Positions 12,403 through 25,399 of a stretch of 64,000 bases of DNA are shown one piece after another. The position numbers were made by a program, and so were the translations under genes. The first letter of the stretch is position 1. Every line of letters begins with the position of its first letter. The notes beneath the pieces were generated by a model. It ran no database searches and was not told where the DNA came from. It was given only the letters and a program-made list of their open reading frames with translations. The stretch is from contig JARFXM010000006.1 in NCBI GenBank assembly GCA_029532625.1, forward strand, positions 2,790,001 to 2,854,000, written 5' to 3'. The DNA is from Lomentospora prolificans (taxonomy: Eukaryota > Ascomycota > Sordariomycetes > Microascales > Microascaceae).

Positions 12403-15400
12403 TGTAGGGTCACTAAAGAGGGCTCAAGTAATAGTCTATAATATATTAACCTCAAATAATAAGGGAGGAAGATCTACTAAGGGATAGGGCCAAAAGTTTA
12501 GCCACTCTTTTATATACATATACCCACCTTCTTATATAGAAGTAGATAAGATCTAATAATTTCTTCTTAAACATTTCGAAAATACTAACTAATAGTGAAA
12601 CTAGGGCTTATAAAGGTAATAAAAGCTATATATTTATAGTAGTACTAGACCTATTAGGATTAGACTATAGATAACTAGTAGAATATTATCTAGATAGATA
12701 AAACAATAGTTTAACTATTAGCTAGGAAGGGTAGATTTTAAGTATAGTAAATACTAGAAGAATATTATAATAAAATAGTTATTTAGTAGTAGTATAAGGG
12801 GTTCTCTGAATTTATATTCTAGGGGTTATTTTCTTAAGATAAGAAGGGTCCTATATTCTACTAGTTTATAGAAATATTTAATAAAAAGAAGGTATTAGAA
12901 CTAACTATTAAATAACTTAATATATAGATTAAACTAAAATACTATAAGTAATAGGGACTAAATACTAGGATAGCTTAGATAGGTCTATAAAATAAGCCTA
13001 GGAAGAAGCCTATATAGAAGTTTATAGAGAAAAATAGTAAGCTTATCTATAATAGAAAAGGGGGAATCAACTAGTTTCACTACTATTAGTATATCCTAAT
13101 CCTATATTTAATCCCTTTTATAAAGGAATACTAATAAAACCACCTAATTATCTATATAATAGAAGATAAAGTGCTAGCATATATATACTATTTTCAACAA
13201 ACCTATTATAACTAATAGAGAATAAACTAGCTCCTATAGCTAGAAAATTTGCTAGATCTAAATCTAATTGAATATACCTAGGCCTATATGAAAAGGTAGT
13301 TATATAAATAATATTATTAAATAAAGGGAGAACTAACTTCTAGCTAGATATAGCTATAGGAAGAGTTACTAATAGAGTAGATCTAGATATGGATTAAATA
13401 AGTACTTGTCTATATCTAGTAAATTATTGAACTAAAGGGTGGTAATGAATATAAGGAGGGGAGAAATTTACCTAAGGGTGGTTCTGAATAGGATATAAGG
13501 ATATATTGGTTTTTATCTCTCTAAAAGAGTGGCTAAACTTTTAGCCCTATCCCTTCGTAGATAGAGAAGTTATATAAATACTATAGGGTCTTTATTGAAA
13601 GCTATACCTATACTAGTAGCTCTACTCTTAAAATTTTAGTATTACTAAGTTATAATGGTATACTAATTATTCAATACTTCTAGAAAATAGATTATAATAG
13701 TATACTAGTTAGAATATTATACCTTTCTAGTCTACTTAATTATATATACTTGTCTAGCTTTTAGCTAAACTTTCCTTTTAAGTTAAAAACTTTTTATATA
13801 AACCTTTCCTTCCTTTCTTCCCCCCCTACTAGAAGTAATATAATTTATTATCTGTAATTTTACTTATCCTACTCTACTTTCTTATCTTTTTTTCTATTAA
13901 TATAATAATAAAAAGAATTAAGTTATTATTAGTATTTATACCTAATATCTTATTGATCTATTAAAATGTTTTCTATATTTTCCAATTCTAATAAGTATAA
14001 AGATTATTTTTTATATAACAATACTTTTATTGTTTATTATATTAGTTCTTTATTATTATTATTATTATACTTATTTATTTTATTTTCAAATCTATATATT
14101 CTTATTCTACTATTATGCTTACTTACCCTTTCTTCAGTTTTATATAGTACCATTTTACTATTATTACTATACTTACTTACCCTTCTCTAGTTCTTTAACT
14201 TCTATACTTACTCTAGCTTTTATAACTAGTAATAGTATATATTACTATATTTAACTTATTATCGTCTAAGATTTATATCTTATTTATAATATACTCTACT
14301 TTTATATATTATACTTACTTCTTCTTATAAGAACTAAAATAAAAAGGGTATTTATACTTATTTAACATATTATAAAATGAAATACTATTATATATCTACT
14401 TTTTCTATTATTATGTCTTACTAGGAAAGCTTATAGAGTTTATATAACAGTTTTAATAAAGTTATTAAAATTATTAATATAACTTCATAAAATAATGTCT
14501 AAGTTTAGTAGAGTATAAATCCCTTAAAACTTAATTTTCTTATATACTATCCCTTATATTTTATTCTCTTTTTATCTTTGTATTTAATACTTTTATATAC
14601 TAGCAGGTCAACTTAGGCTACTTTTAATAATAACCCTATTACCCCCTCTACCCCTATTACTATTTTTACTATTATTATTATAATTACTACTCTAGACTTA
14701 TTAGGGTATATAACTATATGCAAGCTTACCTCCTTTACTTACGATATCTATATAAATATTTAAAAAAAATATAAAGTTGGACAAAATACTAAATAAAAAT
14801 AATAATAATAATAATAATCTCTTATAACTAGATAAATTATTTCTTTTTTTATTATTTATTAATAGCTACAGTAGTCTGATGTCTAGTAGAAGAATTTTTT
14901 TCTTTATATATTAATCTCTTTTAAGTATATACTATTACTTCTATTATCTAGTAGATAACTTTCCTATCTTCTAAAATTCTTTTTTAACTTGTTATTTTCT
15001 TTCATATTATTATACTATATTTTAAAGTAATTATTATTATTTCTTATATATTATCTAATTATTTTATTTTAATAGTTCATATTTCTTCTATTATACTAGG
15101 ATTTCTTAGACTATTTTATACTCTACCCTCTTAAAGTATATATAATAAGTTTTATATATTTTATACTCTTTTTTATTATTAATAAATATTATTAGAAGTC
15201 ATAAATTAGTAATCTATTACCTAGAAAGTAGTTTTATATTTATATATTTTAATTTATTAATAATTAAAAAATATTTAGTATATTCTTTAGCCCTTTAATC
15301 CTGATAATATTTAATAAAACGACTTCTATTATAGTATACTTTATATATAATCAAATTGACTTCTTTTTAAATTATATCATAATAATATCTTTTAAATTAA

Positions 15401-17000
15401 CTTATACTTAATTGTTTATTTAGTATATTTTAGCTAGATAATATTTAGTATTTATATATACTTCGTAAAGTAATTATTATTATTAAAATTTGATAAAATT
15501 TTATAATCTTTTTCTATCTATTTATAAATACTTTTACTTTAATTAGAAGTAAATAATATATAATCTAGCTTGTATAGTAATATTATCTATAAAAAAACCC
15601 AATAAAACCCTATACTTATATATTACATAGAATAGGGATGTACTTATAAAAATATTTATTTTACTATTAATAATAATTTATGTTATCAATTACTATATAA
15701 ACTAGTTATCTTAAGTATATTTAATAAAAGTTTATAAGTAAGATTTTTTATTTCTTAATTTATATATTCGAATTCCTTATTAGTCTATAAATAGCCAATA
15801 GTATTAAATTATTATACTATTTTAAAAAGACAGTAAAAGTATTACTAAAAGTCTTTTATCTAGTTTATCTTTTAATTACTTATAATAACTTTAAGCTAGT
15901 TATAGTAGTAGACTTAGTATAATAGGAAGTACTTAGTATAGGTTTCTACTTTTATTAATTTTATTAACATAAAAAGTAATTTTTTTTAAAAAATAGTTTT
16001 ATTATTTAAAATAGTCTTCTTATCTATAAGTAGTCTCCTTTCTTTTTCTTTCTCTTTTTCTCTAAGTATAATACTTCTAAGAGTATAAATATAACTTTTA
16101 TAATATAAGCTTCCCTTCTTATCTATTAAATAGTTATTAATCTAGATTTTTAAATTAAATCTATTATCTAAAAAATGATCTTTTACTTAAATAAACTTTT
16201 CTATTTCCTAGTATAAGGGGTTATATAGCATTATCTTATCTTAGAATTAATTTAACTTACTATTATTAAAGATTCCCTTTAACTTTTAAGCTATTATTAT
16301 TATTATATATAAAGAGTTTTATATTATTAATTATAAAATTAATAATATAGTTTATACAGCTTAGTCTATTAATATAGAAATATCTTATTCTCTTTTTAAT
16401 AATATATTTAGTATCTATAAATCCGTATTTAATTAGTATTTAATTTAGAAGTTAAATAATAAATACTCTACTTAATAAACTTATTATTTTAATAAGTATT
16501 AGTATATTATCAAATATTTTTAAGTTTCAATAGTCTATTCGAATAATATAAATTTCATAATTATAAAATTTACATAACTATTATTCTATATAGTAAATAA
16601 TAACTAGTATTATAGATTAAAAAATTCTCCTTTATTGAAGATAAATCTATAAGTAAAATATAATAGCTTTTTACTAGTTATTAACTTCTTAGCTTAAACT
16701 CCTTTTTAATATATTCTATTATAATTAACTCCTAAAAAGGTTTTATTTTCTCGACTTTACTAGATTAGAATTAGTACTTTAGTAAAAATAACTTTTAATA
16801 ACTAGAATACTTTTTTATAATCTATAATCTATTTAAAAGAAACCCTTTTTCTAATAAGTATTATAAGGCTTTTTATAACTTTTAAAAACTTAGATATAAA
16901 TATCTAATAAGAATTAATAAATCTAAAAGAATTATATATTGTAGTCTATATTATAAATAACTATTATTTAAAGATAGTTTATACTTTTTCTAAGTTTATT
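12403..17000 (+). mobile_element. RIP-degraded element, copy B
   Basis: Starts TGTAGGGTCACTAAAG at 12,403, a less mutated version of the copy A start. It is colinear with copy A except that it holds a 1,081-bp mariner-like insertion near its left end and lacks the solo LTR of copy A. All frames are closed; the only longer open stretches (13,966-14,254) are low-complexity Tyr/Leu runs that come from base composition. The right limit is approximate. Confidence 0.6.
12477..13557 (+). mobile_element. Tc1/mariner-like DNA transposon, RIP-degraded
   Basis: This is a 1,081-bp element between TA dinucleotides (12,475-12,476 and 13,558-13,559). Its ends are inverted repeats of about 36 bp with two mismatches: the left begins CTAAGGGATAGGGCC, and the right, read inward, begins CGAAGGGATAGGGCT. 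Copy A (5,859-5,860) shows the empty site with a single TA. On the + strand near 13,249-13,300 a frame reads L-L-D-L-N-L-I-E-Y-T-stop-A-Y-M-K-R, a decayed form of the S-P-D-L-N-P-I-E-x-x-W motif at the end of the IS630/Tc1/mariner DDE transposase. About 100 bases upstream there is E-D-K-V-L-A-Y-I, resembling the D-G-A-P-A-H block. It is non-functional. Confidence 0.8.
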
Positions 17001-18680
17001 TATACATTAATATCAATATAAATAATAAACCTAAAATATTTTATCTTATTATAAATTTAGATGTTTTAGAATTAAAAGAGAGCTTTTGAGTCTATGAATA
17101 TTTAAGGACTATATATACCTCAGCTAAATGATCTTTATAAAAGCTACTTATATAAATAAAAATATTATTTATATATATAAGAGTAGAGTTATTAAGAAAG
17201 CTTTTTAGTATATAATTTATATAATACTGGAATATTACTCGTATCCTAAATAAATTACAAGTATTATTATTTATTAGAAAAGTTTATATTAAATATATAA
17301 ACCTATTTTAAACCCTTCTCCTTTAGTTATTTATACTTTATAGAATATTTAGATAATATTAATCTGAAAAAACTATATTATTTTTAGAAGATTATAAAGA
17401 ATTTCTAAAATAAGAAGAAAATAAGATTCATATATATAATTGTATTTAAAGTATAATAATCTATATAGAACCTAAGAAATATAATTACTTCTAAACTACT
17501 TATATAAATAAAACTTTTATCTAAGAGATCTATCAAGGCTTTTTTAAGGATAAATAGTTTTTTTTCTTAATATATTACATAAAATTCCTTCAAATAAAAA
17601 GAATCCCTTTCTTTAGTAAATTATTTAAAAAAAAATTCAATACTTAATACTTAGCTTATGAAGTTAAATTCATCAGTTTCTACCTTTTAAAAAAAAAAAG
17701 AAAATAAGTTATAGAAATATAATAAGATTATCTAGTAAAACTTATTATTGGTTTTTATTTTCTTAAAGGTTAAAACTTATTCTATTTTTTTAAAACTTAT
17801 TATAAAAACTATAGTTTTAACTATAAAACTCTCTTTTAAATACTTAAATTTGTTTATTATAAACTATACTTAATCTTTTTAACTAAAGTATATTTTAGCA
17901 TTCTTTTATATATAATACTTGTTTATTAATATTATTATATTAAAATCTTTTTTTATAAAATATAAAGAAAACTATATTTTAAAAGAGTTATAATTTCTTT
18001 AAATTAAATAATTTTTTAGAAACATAATATAGGTATAAACTATTTAGGTAAAATTAGTAATCTTAATTATAAGAATAGTAAAACCCTAGTTAATAGTTCA
18101 TTATTTATCTTTAAAATATATTAAATTACTTATAATAAGATATAAAGTGTAAGAATTTAGAGTTATTATATTAGTTTTATATTAATAATAGTATAAGATT
18201 TATATCTTTATTTATAAGTAAATAAAAAAGTTCTAAATTATATATAATTATAAGAATAAACGTAGATTTAACTTTTATTTAACCATTAAAATTTTCTACT
18301 CTTCCTCTTTTTCTATTTATTTTAAACCTTATTTTTATTTTAAGATTATTTATTTCCCATTTTTTCTGTTTTCTTTTAAGAATAAAGTACTTCTAAAATT
18401 ATAGATAATAATGGAATCATGGAAATTATAAATAATTATATAAGGATATTTACTAATAAAATAATTATTATAATCATAATAAAAGTATAAATATTCTTTT
18501 TTCTTTTTACCTTATTTATTATTATTTACTTATTTTACTTTTTTTTTATATTAAATTACTTAGTATTATAAATATATGTACTATCTATAAGAAATTACTA
18601 TTTACATCCTTAAAAAAGCTTTTTAAACTTAAATCTACTTTATAAAAAGTAAAAAAAAAAATTTAGAAATACTATAGATT

Positions 18681-19121
18681 TGTTACAGGCTAGCTGTGAA
18701 GTATGGTCTGCAACACAGGGCCTAGATATGTCTATTATAAAATAACTGAAGAGTGGAAGGAAGGAATAGGAAAAAGGGATCTTCTACTATAGCAGTAGTT
18801 ATATAGGGGCTACCTATAGGGGTGCACACACCTATAGGAGTTAGTCTATAGTAGGGTCACAGACCTCTAGGCAGGGGGTATATATACTATCCTACTATAG
18901 CTAGTCCACTAGGAGATTACTTATAGGCTTCCTAATAGGGGGGTGTATAGGCAGTCCTATTACTATAGGTCTATAGGGGGATTACTAGTAGACCTCCTAA
19001 TAGGGGGGGTATATAGAGCTCTAATTATAGTAGGCTTATTAAGGGGTTACTATCCCCTTTCAAAGGGTATAGGGGGTACTAGTATTACTAGCACTTATAT
19101 TCTAGGGTTTAACCTATTATA
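18681..19121 (-). repeat. left LTR of the gypsy element
   Basis: 441 bp. Its outer left end (TGTTACAGGCTAGCTGTGAAG) keeps CA and TG dinucleotides, whereas the matching end of the right LTR reads TATTATAGGCTAGCTATAAAG. Its inner end is fully mutated. Confidence 0.9.
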
Positions 19122-21660
19122 GTACCCCCCTCCTCCTATTAGAGGGCCCTTACTAGGGGCTTATTATAGCTCTATATAGTCTCTAGAGGTTATTATATTC
19201 CTCTATAGGCCTATCTACTTTAGTAATAGGTCTATAGTATACTTTATAGGTATCTAATACTACTATATCCTATATATATTCTACTAGCTCCTAAGTAGGA
19301 GCTATATAGCCTTTTTAATATACTAGGGCTTTATAGAAATAGCCTCTTCCTTACTTCTTCTACCTAGTATAAAGGATTTATACTACTTAGTATTCATCTT
19401 CTCTACCTTTATAAAGTAGTAGGGGTTATATATTATTAGTTTACTAGCCTAGTAGTAGGTTACTATATACTTACTATAGGAGGTCTATATTAAAGTACTT
19501 ATAGATATTACTAGGGATATCTAGTTCTATAATACTAGTACTTAGTATTACTATTACTATATATTTATAGTAGAGCTAGTCTAACTTCTTTAATAGGTAT
19601 AGTATAGTAAGCTATAATTCTTTACCTAGAGCTAGACCTTATTACTAACCTTAAACCTCTTAGCTAGATAGTATTATATATTTACTACTTTTTCCTATTA
19701 GAATTAGGTAGTAGCTATTACTACCTAGGTAAACCTAGTAGCTTTATAGAGGTAGGTATAGAACTTATTAGCTTATTTCTCCTCTATATTATAAGGAGTA
19801 GAGGGAGTACTCTCTATAATACTAAGTAGATCTATATTATAACTATATTCTAGGAAGAATAGGCTTATCCTAATAGTAGTATTTACCCTATTATTTAGAG
19901 CTAACTATATAAGTAGGATATACTTACCCTAATCTAACTAGGAGTAATAGATAAATGCCTATAGGTAGTATTATACTTCCTAGTTTATTTATTTAGGGCT
20001 GCTATTAGTCTATAAGTAATAGGCTAAGCTTAGTTAGTATTTAATCCCTAGCTATTTATAGAACCTTCTCTAGAAATAGCTTATCTAGTTACTACCTCTA
20101 TTACTTATAATTAAGTTAGGAATTCTATAATACTAGTAATAGATAGTGAGGAAGCACTTAGTATAGGCTTCTATAGCTATAGTTATTATTAGTTCTAGTA
20201 TTATATTCTTTAAGAGGTAGTTAATAATAACCTATAGGAAGGTTACTCTATCTAGACTAGTAGGGGGAAAATTAGTTATAAAGTCTATAGTAAGCTTATT
20301 TTAAGTCCTCTCTAGTATAGGGAGTAGTTTAAGGAGGCTATATTTAATCTATCTCTAGATAGTTCCTCTTCTATAGATATTATAGTTCCTTATAAACTAG
20401 TAGATATCCTATATTAACCTAGGCTAATAAAACTAGTAGGTTACTATAGTAATAGTTCCCTTATAGCCTAGGTAGCTAGTAGTACTTATATTATAGATAG
20501 CTTAGACTATATAGCTTTATAGGGGGTAGCTTATACCCTTACTAAGTATTTATAATTGATCTCTAAAGGTAAGCTAGTTATTTATATTAATATAGTATTC
20601 TAATATCTATAGCTTAAGGTTTAGTATTAAGGGAAAACTATAGTCCCCCTAAGAGACTATAGTAAATACTCTCTAATAAGTAGTATCTTCTAGTAAGGTG
20701 TTATTCTAGAGCTATTATAGTTCTAGTTCTATCTAGAAGATATCTATAGGGTTTATTACTAAAAGCTCTTCTATAGGCTTACTCTATACTATCTAAGGTA
20801 GCTCTAGTAGGATAATAGTAGGTTCTATAGGGAGTATAGAGGTAGGAATTAATTAGATAAAATATCCTATTTCTTAGTTATCTAGGTTATCCTAAGGAAT
20901 ATCTTACTCTTAGTAGGATAAGGTATTAGCTATACTATTTAGGCTCCCTAGATAGTAGTATAGGGTAAAGTAATAATAAGATAGGAGTTTAGCTTAATAG
21001 CTTTACTATTCTATTAGCTACTACCTAGTTATAAAGTAGGTAAGATTCTAATAGTCTATAAGTATAGTAAAGGTACTATAACTAGTTAGTTCTATAGACT
21101 ATTTAGAGAGGTATTATATAATCACTAGTATCTCTTTATTATAGATAGGGTAGTTATACTTAGTAAAGCTAAGCTACTATAAGTAGTAGGCTATAATATA
21201 GTACTACCTACTTCTATCCTCCTAAGAGAGGATATTACCTAGGGTAGATCTAGAGTAGTCTATCTTAACCTAGGTAGGTTATTTAAGGTCCTACTAGTAA
21301 AGTATTAGCTTCTTTATAAAAGCTACTTTTAAAGTATTAAAGGCCTCCTACTACTCCTAGCCCTACTAGAATAGGATCCCTTTCCTTATTAGCTAAGTTA
21401 GTAGTAAGGTTACTTTTATAAAATTATAGATAAATACTTAGTAATAGTTAGTAAAACTAAGGAAGCTTTAGATACCCCTTATAGAAGTTAGTAGGGCCTA
21501 TTTATAGATAGCCTTTAGCTTTTCTAGGTTATAGAAAATACTTTTTCTAATAGTTATTATAAACCCTAAGTACTTAACTATTTTTATACTAAACTTATAC
21601 TTCTTTAAGTCTAAGTATAGTCTTATATTAGAGAGTGCTTAGAGTATCTTCTATACTTTC

Positions 21661-21740
21661 ACTTTATAGTCACTCTGGGATCCTCTTGAATATATAAGTA
21701 TATTATTGATATAAGTAGTAATGAAATTAGTGAATTTATA
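21661..21740 (-). other. reverse transcriptase active-site block
   Basis: The minus strand reads Y-K-F-T-N-F-I-T-T-Y-I-N-N-I-L-I-Y-S-R-G-S. This corresponds to the Ty3/gypsy F-x-x-x-Y-I-D-D-I-L-I-Y-S motif with both catalytic Asp codons changed to Asn (GAC/GAT to AAT/AAC), the G-to-A change expected from RIP. A short patch here (CACTCTGGGATCCTCTTGA) has escaped mutation. Confidence 0.75.
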
Positions 21741-24162
21741 TAGGGTTATATTAATAAGCTACTAGAAGGTTATAGGAGTATTAGATAGCCTGAATAGATA
21801 TACTAGCTATTTAAAGAGTTTATATTAGGTCTAGAAGGTAGTTTTCTCTTTATAGCCCTCTACTATATAGATTTTATAGAAAGTAGTATAGATATCTAGT
21901 TTAGTAAACTATTAAGTACTAGCTAGGTTATATAGGGTTTCTATAATTAGTAGGAGAGGGTAGTAGTCCTTTTTTAATATAGTATTAAGTATTTAGTAGT
22001 TAATATAGAAGTAGAGGCTATTTTTTAGTTTCTATATAAAAAGTACTAGGGCTACTACTAGTAAGCTACTAGCTTAGATAAACCCTTTATTAAGTAGCTT
22101 AGAGAGTATCTAGTAGAGGACTAGTAGCTCCTTTCTAGATATATAGTATAGTAGACTCTATAGTAAGGGTAGTTCTATACTATCCTTATCTAAGACTAGG
22201 TTAATCTTATAGTTTACTCTTAGCTAGTAAAGAGATAGTCTATTTATAGAGTTTTTAGAGAAGAGTTTAGGGAACTCTTTAAGGATATATTATAGGATAT
22301 AGTCTTCTAGGTTTATAGGAACTTTCTTTTTAAGTATTTTATCTATATCTATAATACTTACTACTTTTAGCTATATAGATATAGGTAGTTTCTTATAGTA
22401 AAGGTACTTATAGAGTATAGTAAAAGAGTATATAAGGAGAAGGGCTACTACCTAGATCTCTTAGAGTCTTATAAGCTCCTTCTTACTTATAAGATAGATA
22501 GAGATCCCTACCTTTTTATAGAAGAAGTACTACTAATCTATATAGAAGATAATAGTATTTTTTTCTAATTAGGGTTTACTTAGGAATAAATCCTTACTTA
22601 GGCTAGGGATAATATAGGTAAAAAGGTATTCTATAAAATCTCTTATCTCTATATCTAGTATAGTTATACTTATAATATATATAGCTAGGGAGTTATTAGA
22701 GAACCCTTATACTACTTAGGGGGAGTAATTAATAAGGGGGAGGTAGAATAACTTAGTAAGGGATTTATTAATAGTTATATAGGAGTTATACCTAGTATCT
22801 ACTAGTATTTTAATAATTTTTTTATTAACTTAAGTAGTAATTAGTATAAGGTTCTTATCTATTCTTAATTTAAAAGCTTCTTAATCTTACTTTTTAGTTA
22901 TTAGAAGCTCTAATACCTAACTTTATATTAGAGTTAGCCTTTTTCTAACTTACTCTCCTTACCTAAGGATTCTAGAGTACTCTTTATATCTTCTTTTACT
23001 TACTTAATAGAGACCTCTTTTAGTAATATAGATAAGTACTTAGAGTTACTATAAAGGGAGTTAGTATTAAGATAGGAGGGCTATATTAGTTCCTTCCTAT
23101 TCTTTAGTAAGTACCTATAGTTCTGTTTTTACTTAGTATACCTATCTATATAAGTATAGTTTACTCCTATTATCTTTATATCCCTATCTCTATTAAGTTA
23201 GGGGTAATAGTCTAGAGTATACTAGGAGCTAGGTTTCTTTTCTAGTCTCTTAGTTAAGTTAGGGCTTTAATAGAAGGCTAGGTATAAGCTCTATTCTAGC
23301 TACTTAAGTTTACTTATAATCTCTCTAATATAGTTAATCTACTAGAAATACTTAGAGGGGAGGTTTATACTAATTAGCTTTTTATAGATCTCTTAGTGAA
23401 GGCTTTTCTTAAGGAGGGAGATCTTAGTATTATCTACCTAACTAGCTATACCTACTTCTACTATTAGTTATTTATACCTAGGTAGGTAAGATAAATAGAG
23501 TTTACTAGCCCTTTATTTTAGGGTGTAAAGTTTATTATATATATAGGCTCTCTAGTTCCTATTAGTATAAGTCTAGTTTAGATAGTCTATAAAAGTATTA
23601 GGGTCTTAGAGACTATTTAGACTACTTTTAGTAAAGAAAGTTAAGACTATAGCTTAGGGTATTAATCTTAAGTAGGAGTTAATAATATACTATATCCTTT
23701 TATTATCCCTAATAAGTAGGCTATTATAGTAGATCTTATTATATATCTACTATACCTATATATTATAGTCCTTCTACTTCCTAGTAAACTTAGGGGGGTC
23801 TAGTAGGAGTTTTAGTTTAACTACTCTTTAGTAAGTAGTAGAGGGTATCTCCTTAGTAGGGGGCTTAGAGGGCTAGTTAGAGAGGGGTATTTATATACTT
23901 AGAGTAAAACTAGTAGATAAGGCTAGGTTTATTATTATAGCTTATATTATTTATAAAGTAGTAGTTAGCTAGGCTAGCTATTCCTATATTAATTAAGTAG
24001 CTTAGTTTATAGCTTACTTAATTAAATAGTTTACTTAGTTAGGGTTTAAAGAGGTCTTTTCTTCTAGTAAAGGGGGGTTAATTATAAAGGGAATACTTAG
24101 AGATACTATAGTAACTAACTATTACTTCTAAGGGTTCTTTTATAGAGAGTTATTTTATAATA

Positions 24163-24603
24163 TATTATAGGCTAGCTATAAAGTATAGTCTATAATATAG
24201 GGCCTAGATATATCTATTATAAAATAATTAAAGAGTAGAAGGAAGGAATAGGAAAAAGGGATCTTCTACTATAGTAGTAGTTATATAGGGGCTACCTATA
24301 GGGATATATATACCTATAGGAGTTAGTCTATAGTAGGGTTATAGACCTCTAGGTAGGGGGTATATATACTATCCTACTATAGCTAGTCTACTAGGAGATT
24401 ACTTATAGGCTTCCTAATAGGGGGGTGTGTAGGTAGTCCTATTACTATAGGTCTATAGGGGGATTACTAGTAGACCTCCTAATAGGGGGGGTGTATAGAG
24501 CTCTGATTATAGTAGGCTTATTGAGGGGTTACTATCCCCTTTTAGAGGGTGTAGGGGGTGCTAGCATTGCTGGCACTTGTGTTCCAGGGTTCAACCTGTT
24601 ATA
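24163..24603 (-). repeat. right LTR of the gypsy element
   Basis: 441 bp. Here the outer right end is the spared one (GGTGCTAGCATTGCTGGCAC), while the same bases in the left LTR read GGTACTAGTATTACTAGCAC. Confidence 0.9.
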
Positions 24604-24716
24604 AGATTCTAGTAGAAAAGTAATATAAAGTATTAATATTTCTATATTTAAATTTATAATAAGACTTTTATCTAAATTTAGTAATACTATTTTATCTAAA
24701 TTAAAAATTAAAGAGT

Positions 24717-25165
24717 TATAAAGGATATGATATAGTTATATTGATATAAAAAAGTTCTAAGTATTGTAGAATTAGATTAGAAAGTATTTATTATTATAAG
24801 TTTATAAAATTATAATATAAAAACTTTAATTTAAAAAGCTTTTTTTTTTCCTCTAAAAGGTTTTTAACTAATTTCCTTTTACATTTTTATTCTAGTTTTT
24901 ATTTAAGTAGAATCTAAATTAGCTCTAGATTATCTCTAAATTGTCTTAAACTTATTTTTAACTTTAAAAGTTTAAAGTATGAGATCTTAGCTAATAATAG
25001 TCTAGAAGATAACATTTTAGGATTTACTAATATATTATTCTTACTTTAGAATATCCTTAATAAACCTTTTTTAACTTTTATTATAGTTCTAGAATATTTA
25101 GGGATCAAAAGGAGTTCTTAGTTCTAGCTAGGCTAGATATAGCTTAGCCTTTAATAAAAGAAACC
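24717..25165 (-). mobile_element. family 1 LTR copy, inverted, heavily mutated
   Basis: The reverse complement matches the LTR at 8,440-8,889: TATAAAGGATATGATATAGTTATA at the start, AAAATTATAATATAAAAACTTTAA near 24,806, and a TAATAGTCTAGAAGATAA block near 24,995. No clear target duplication was found because the right end runs into a family 3 LTR fragment. Confidence 0.6.
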
Positions 25166-25170
25166 CTTTA

Positions 25171-25381
25171 TGTAGTAAGGGGTCTATAATACCAAATATA
25201 GAATTATTATAGTTACTATTTTTATATGAGTTTACCTCTATATAGTTTACTAGTATATAAGTAGGTAGTCTCTTATAATAGTAAAACAGTTTTATTCTTT
25301 CTATCTAGGTTATAGTTCCTTATATTTAACCTCTAATATTACTTACTTACTACTAAAGTTCTACTAGGGTATACCTATACT
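25171..25381 (+). mobile_element. family 3 LTR fragment at the block edge
   Basis: Begins TGTAGTAAGGGGTC and matches the copies at 9,700-9,990 and, reversed, 2,663-3,011 (shared TCTTTCTATCTAGGTTATAG). It is the last recognisable repeat before normal-composition DNA. Confidence 0.6.
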
Positions 25382-25399
25382 TAGGGAGATATTAATTAA

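Larger units (their letters stand above)
18681..24603 (-). mobile_element. complete Ty3/gypsy-type LTR retrotransposon, RIP-inactivated
   Basis: The element is 5,923 bp long, with two 441-bp LTRs (18,681-19,121 and 24,163-24,603) and a perfect 5-bp target duplication AGATT (18,676-18,680 and 24,604-24,608). Its termini are TGTTACAGG...CCTGTTATA. The strand is set by a purine tract, read on the minus strand, directly inside the left LTR (19,122-19,140, plus strand GTACCCCCCTCCTCCT). It is also set by reverse transcriptase coding on the minus strand. All frames are broken by RIP stops. The element sits in sequence that is itself RIP-degraded. Confidence 0.9.

Noticed and set aside
13966..14254. 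Two overlapping 74-codon frames rich in Tyr, Leu and Phe
   Set aside because: Low-complexity product of AT-rich, CA/TG-depleted sequence inside a dead transposon.
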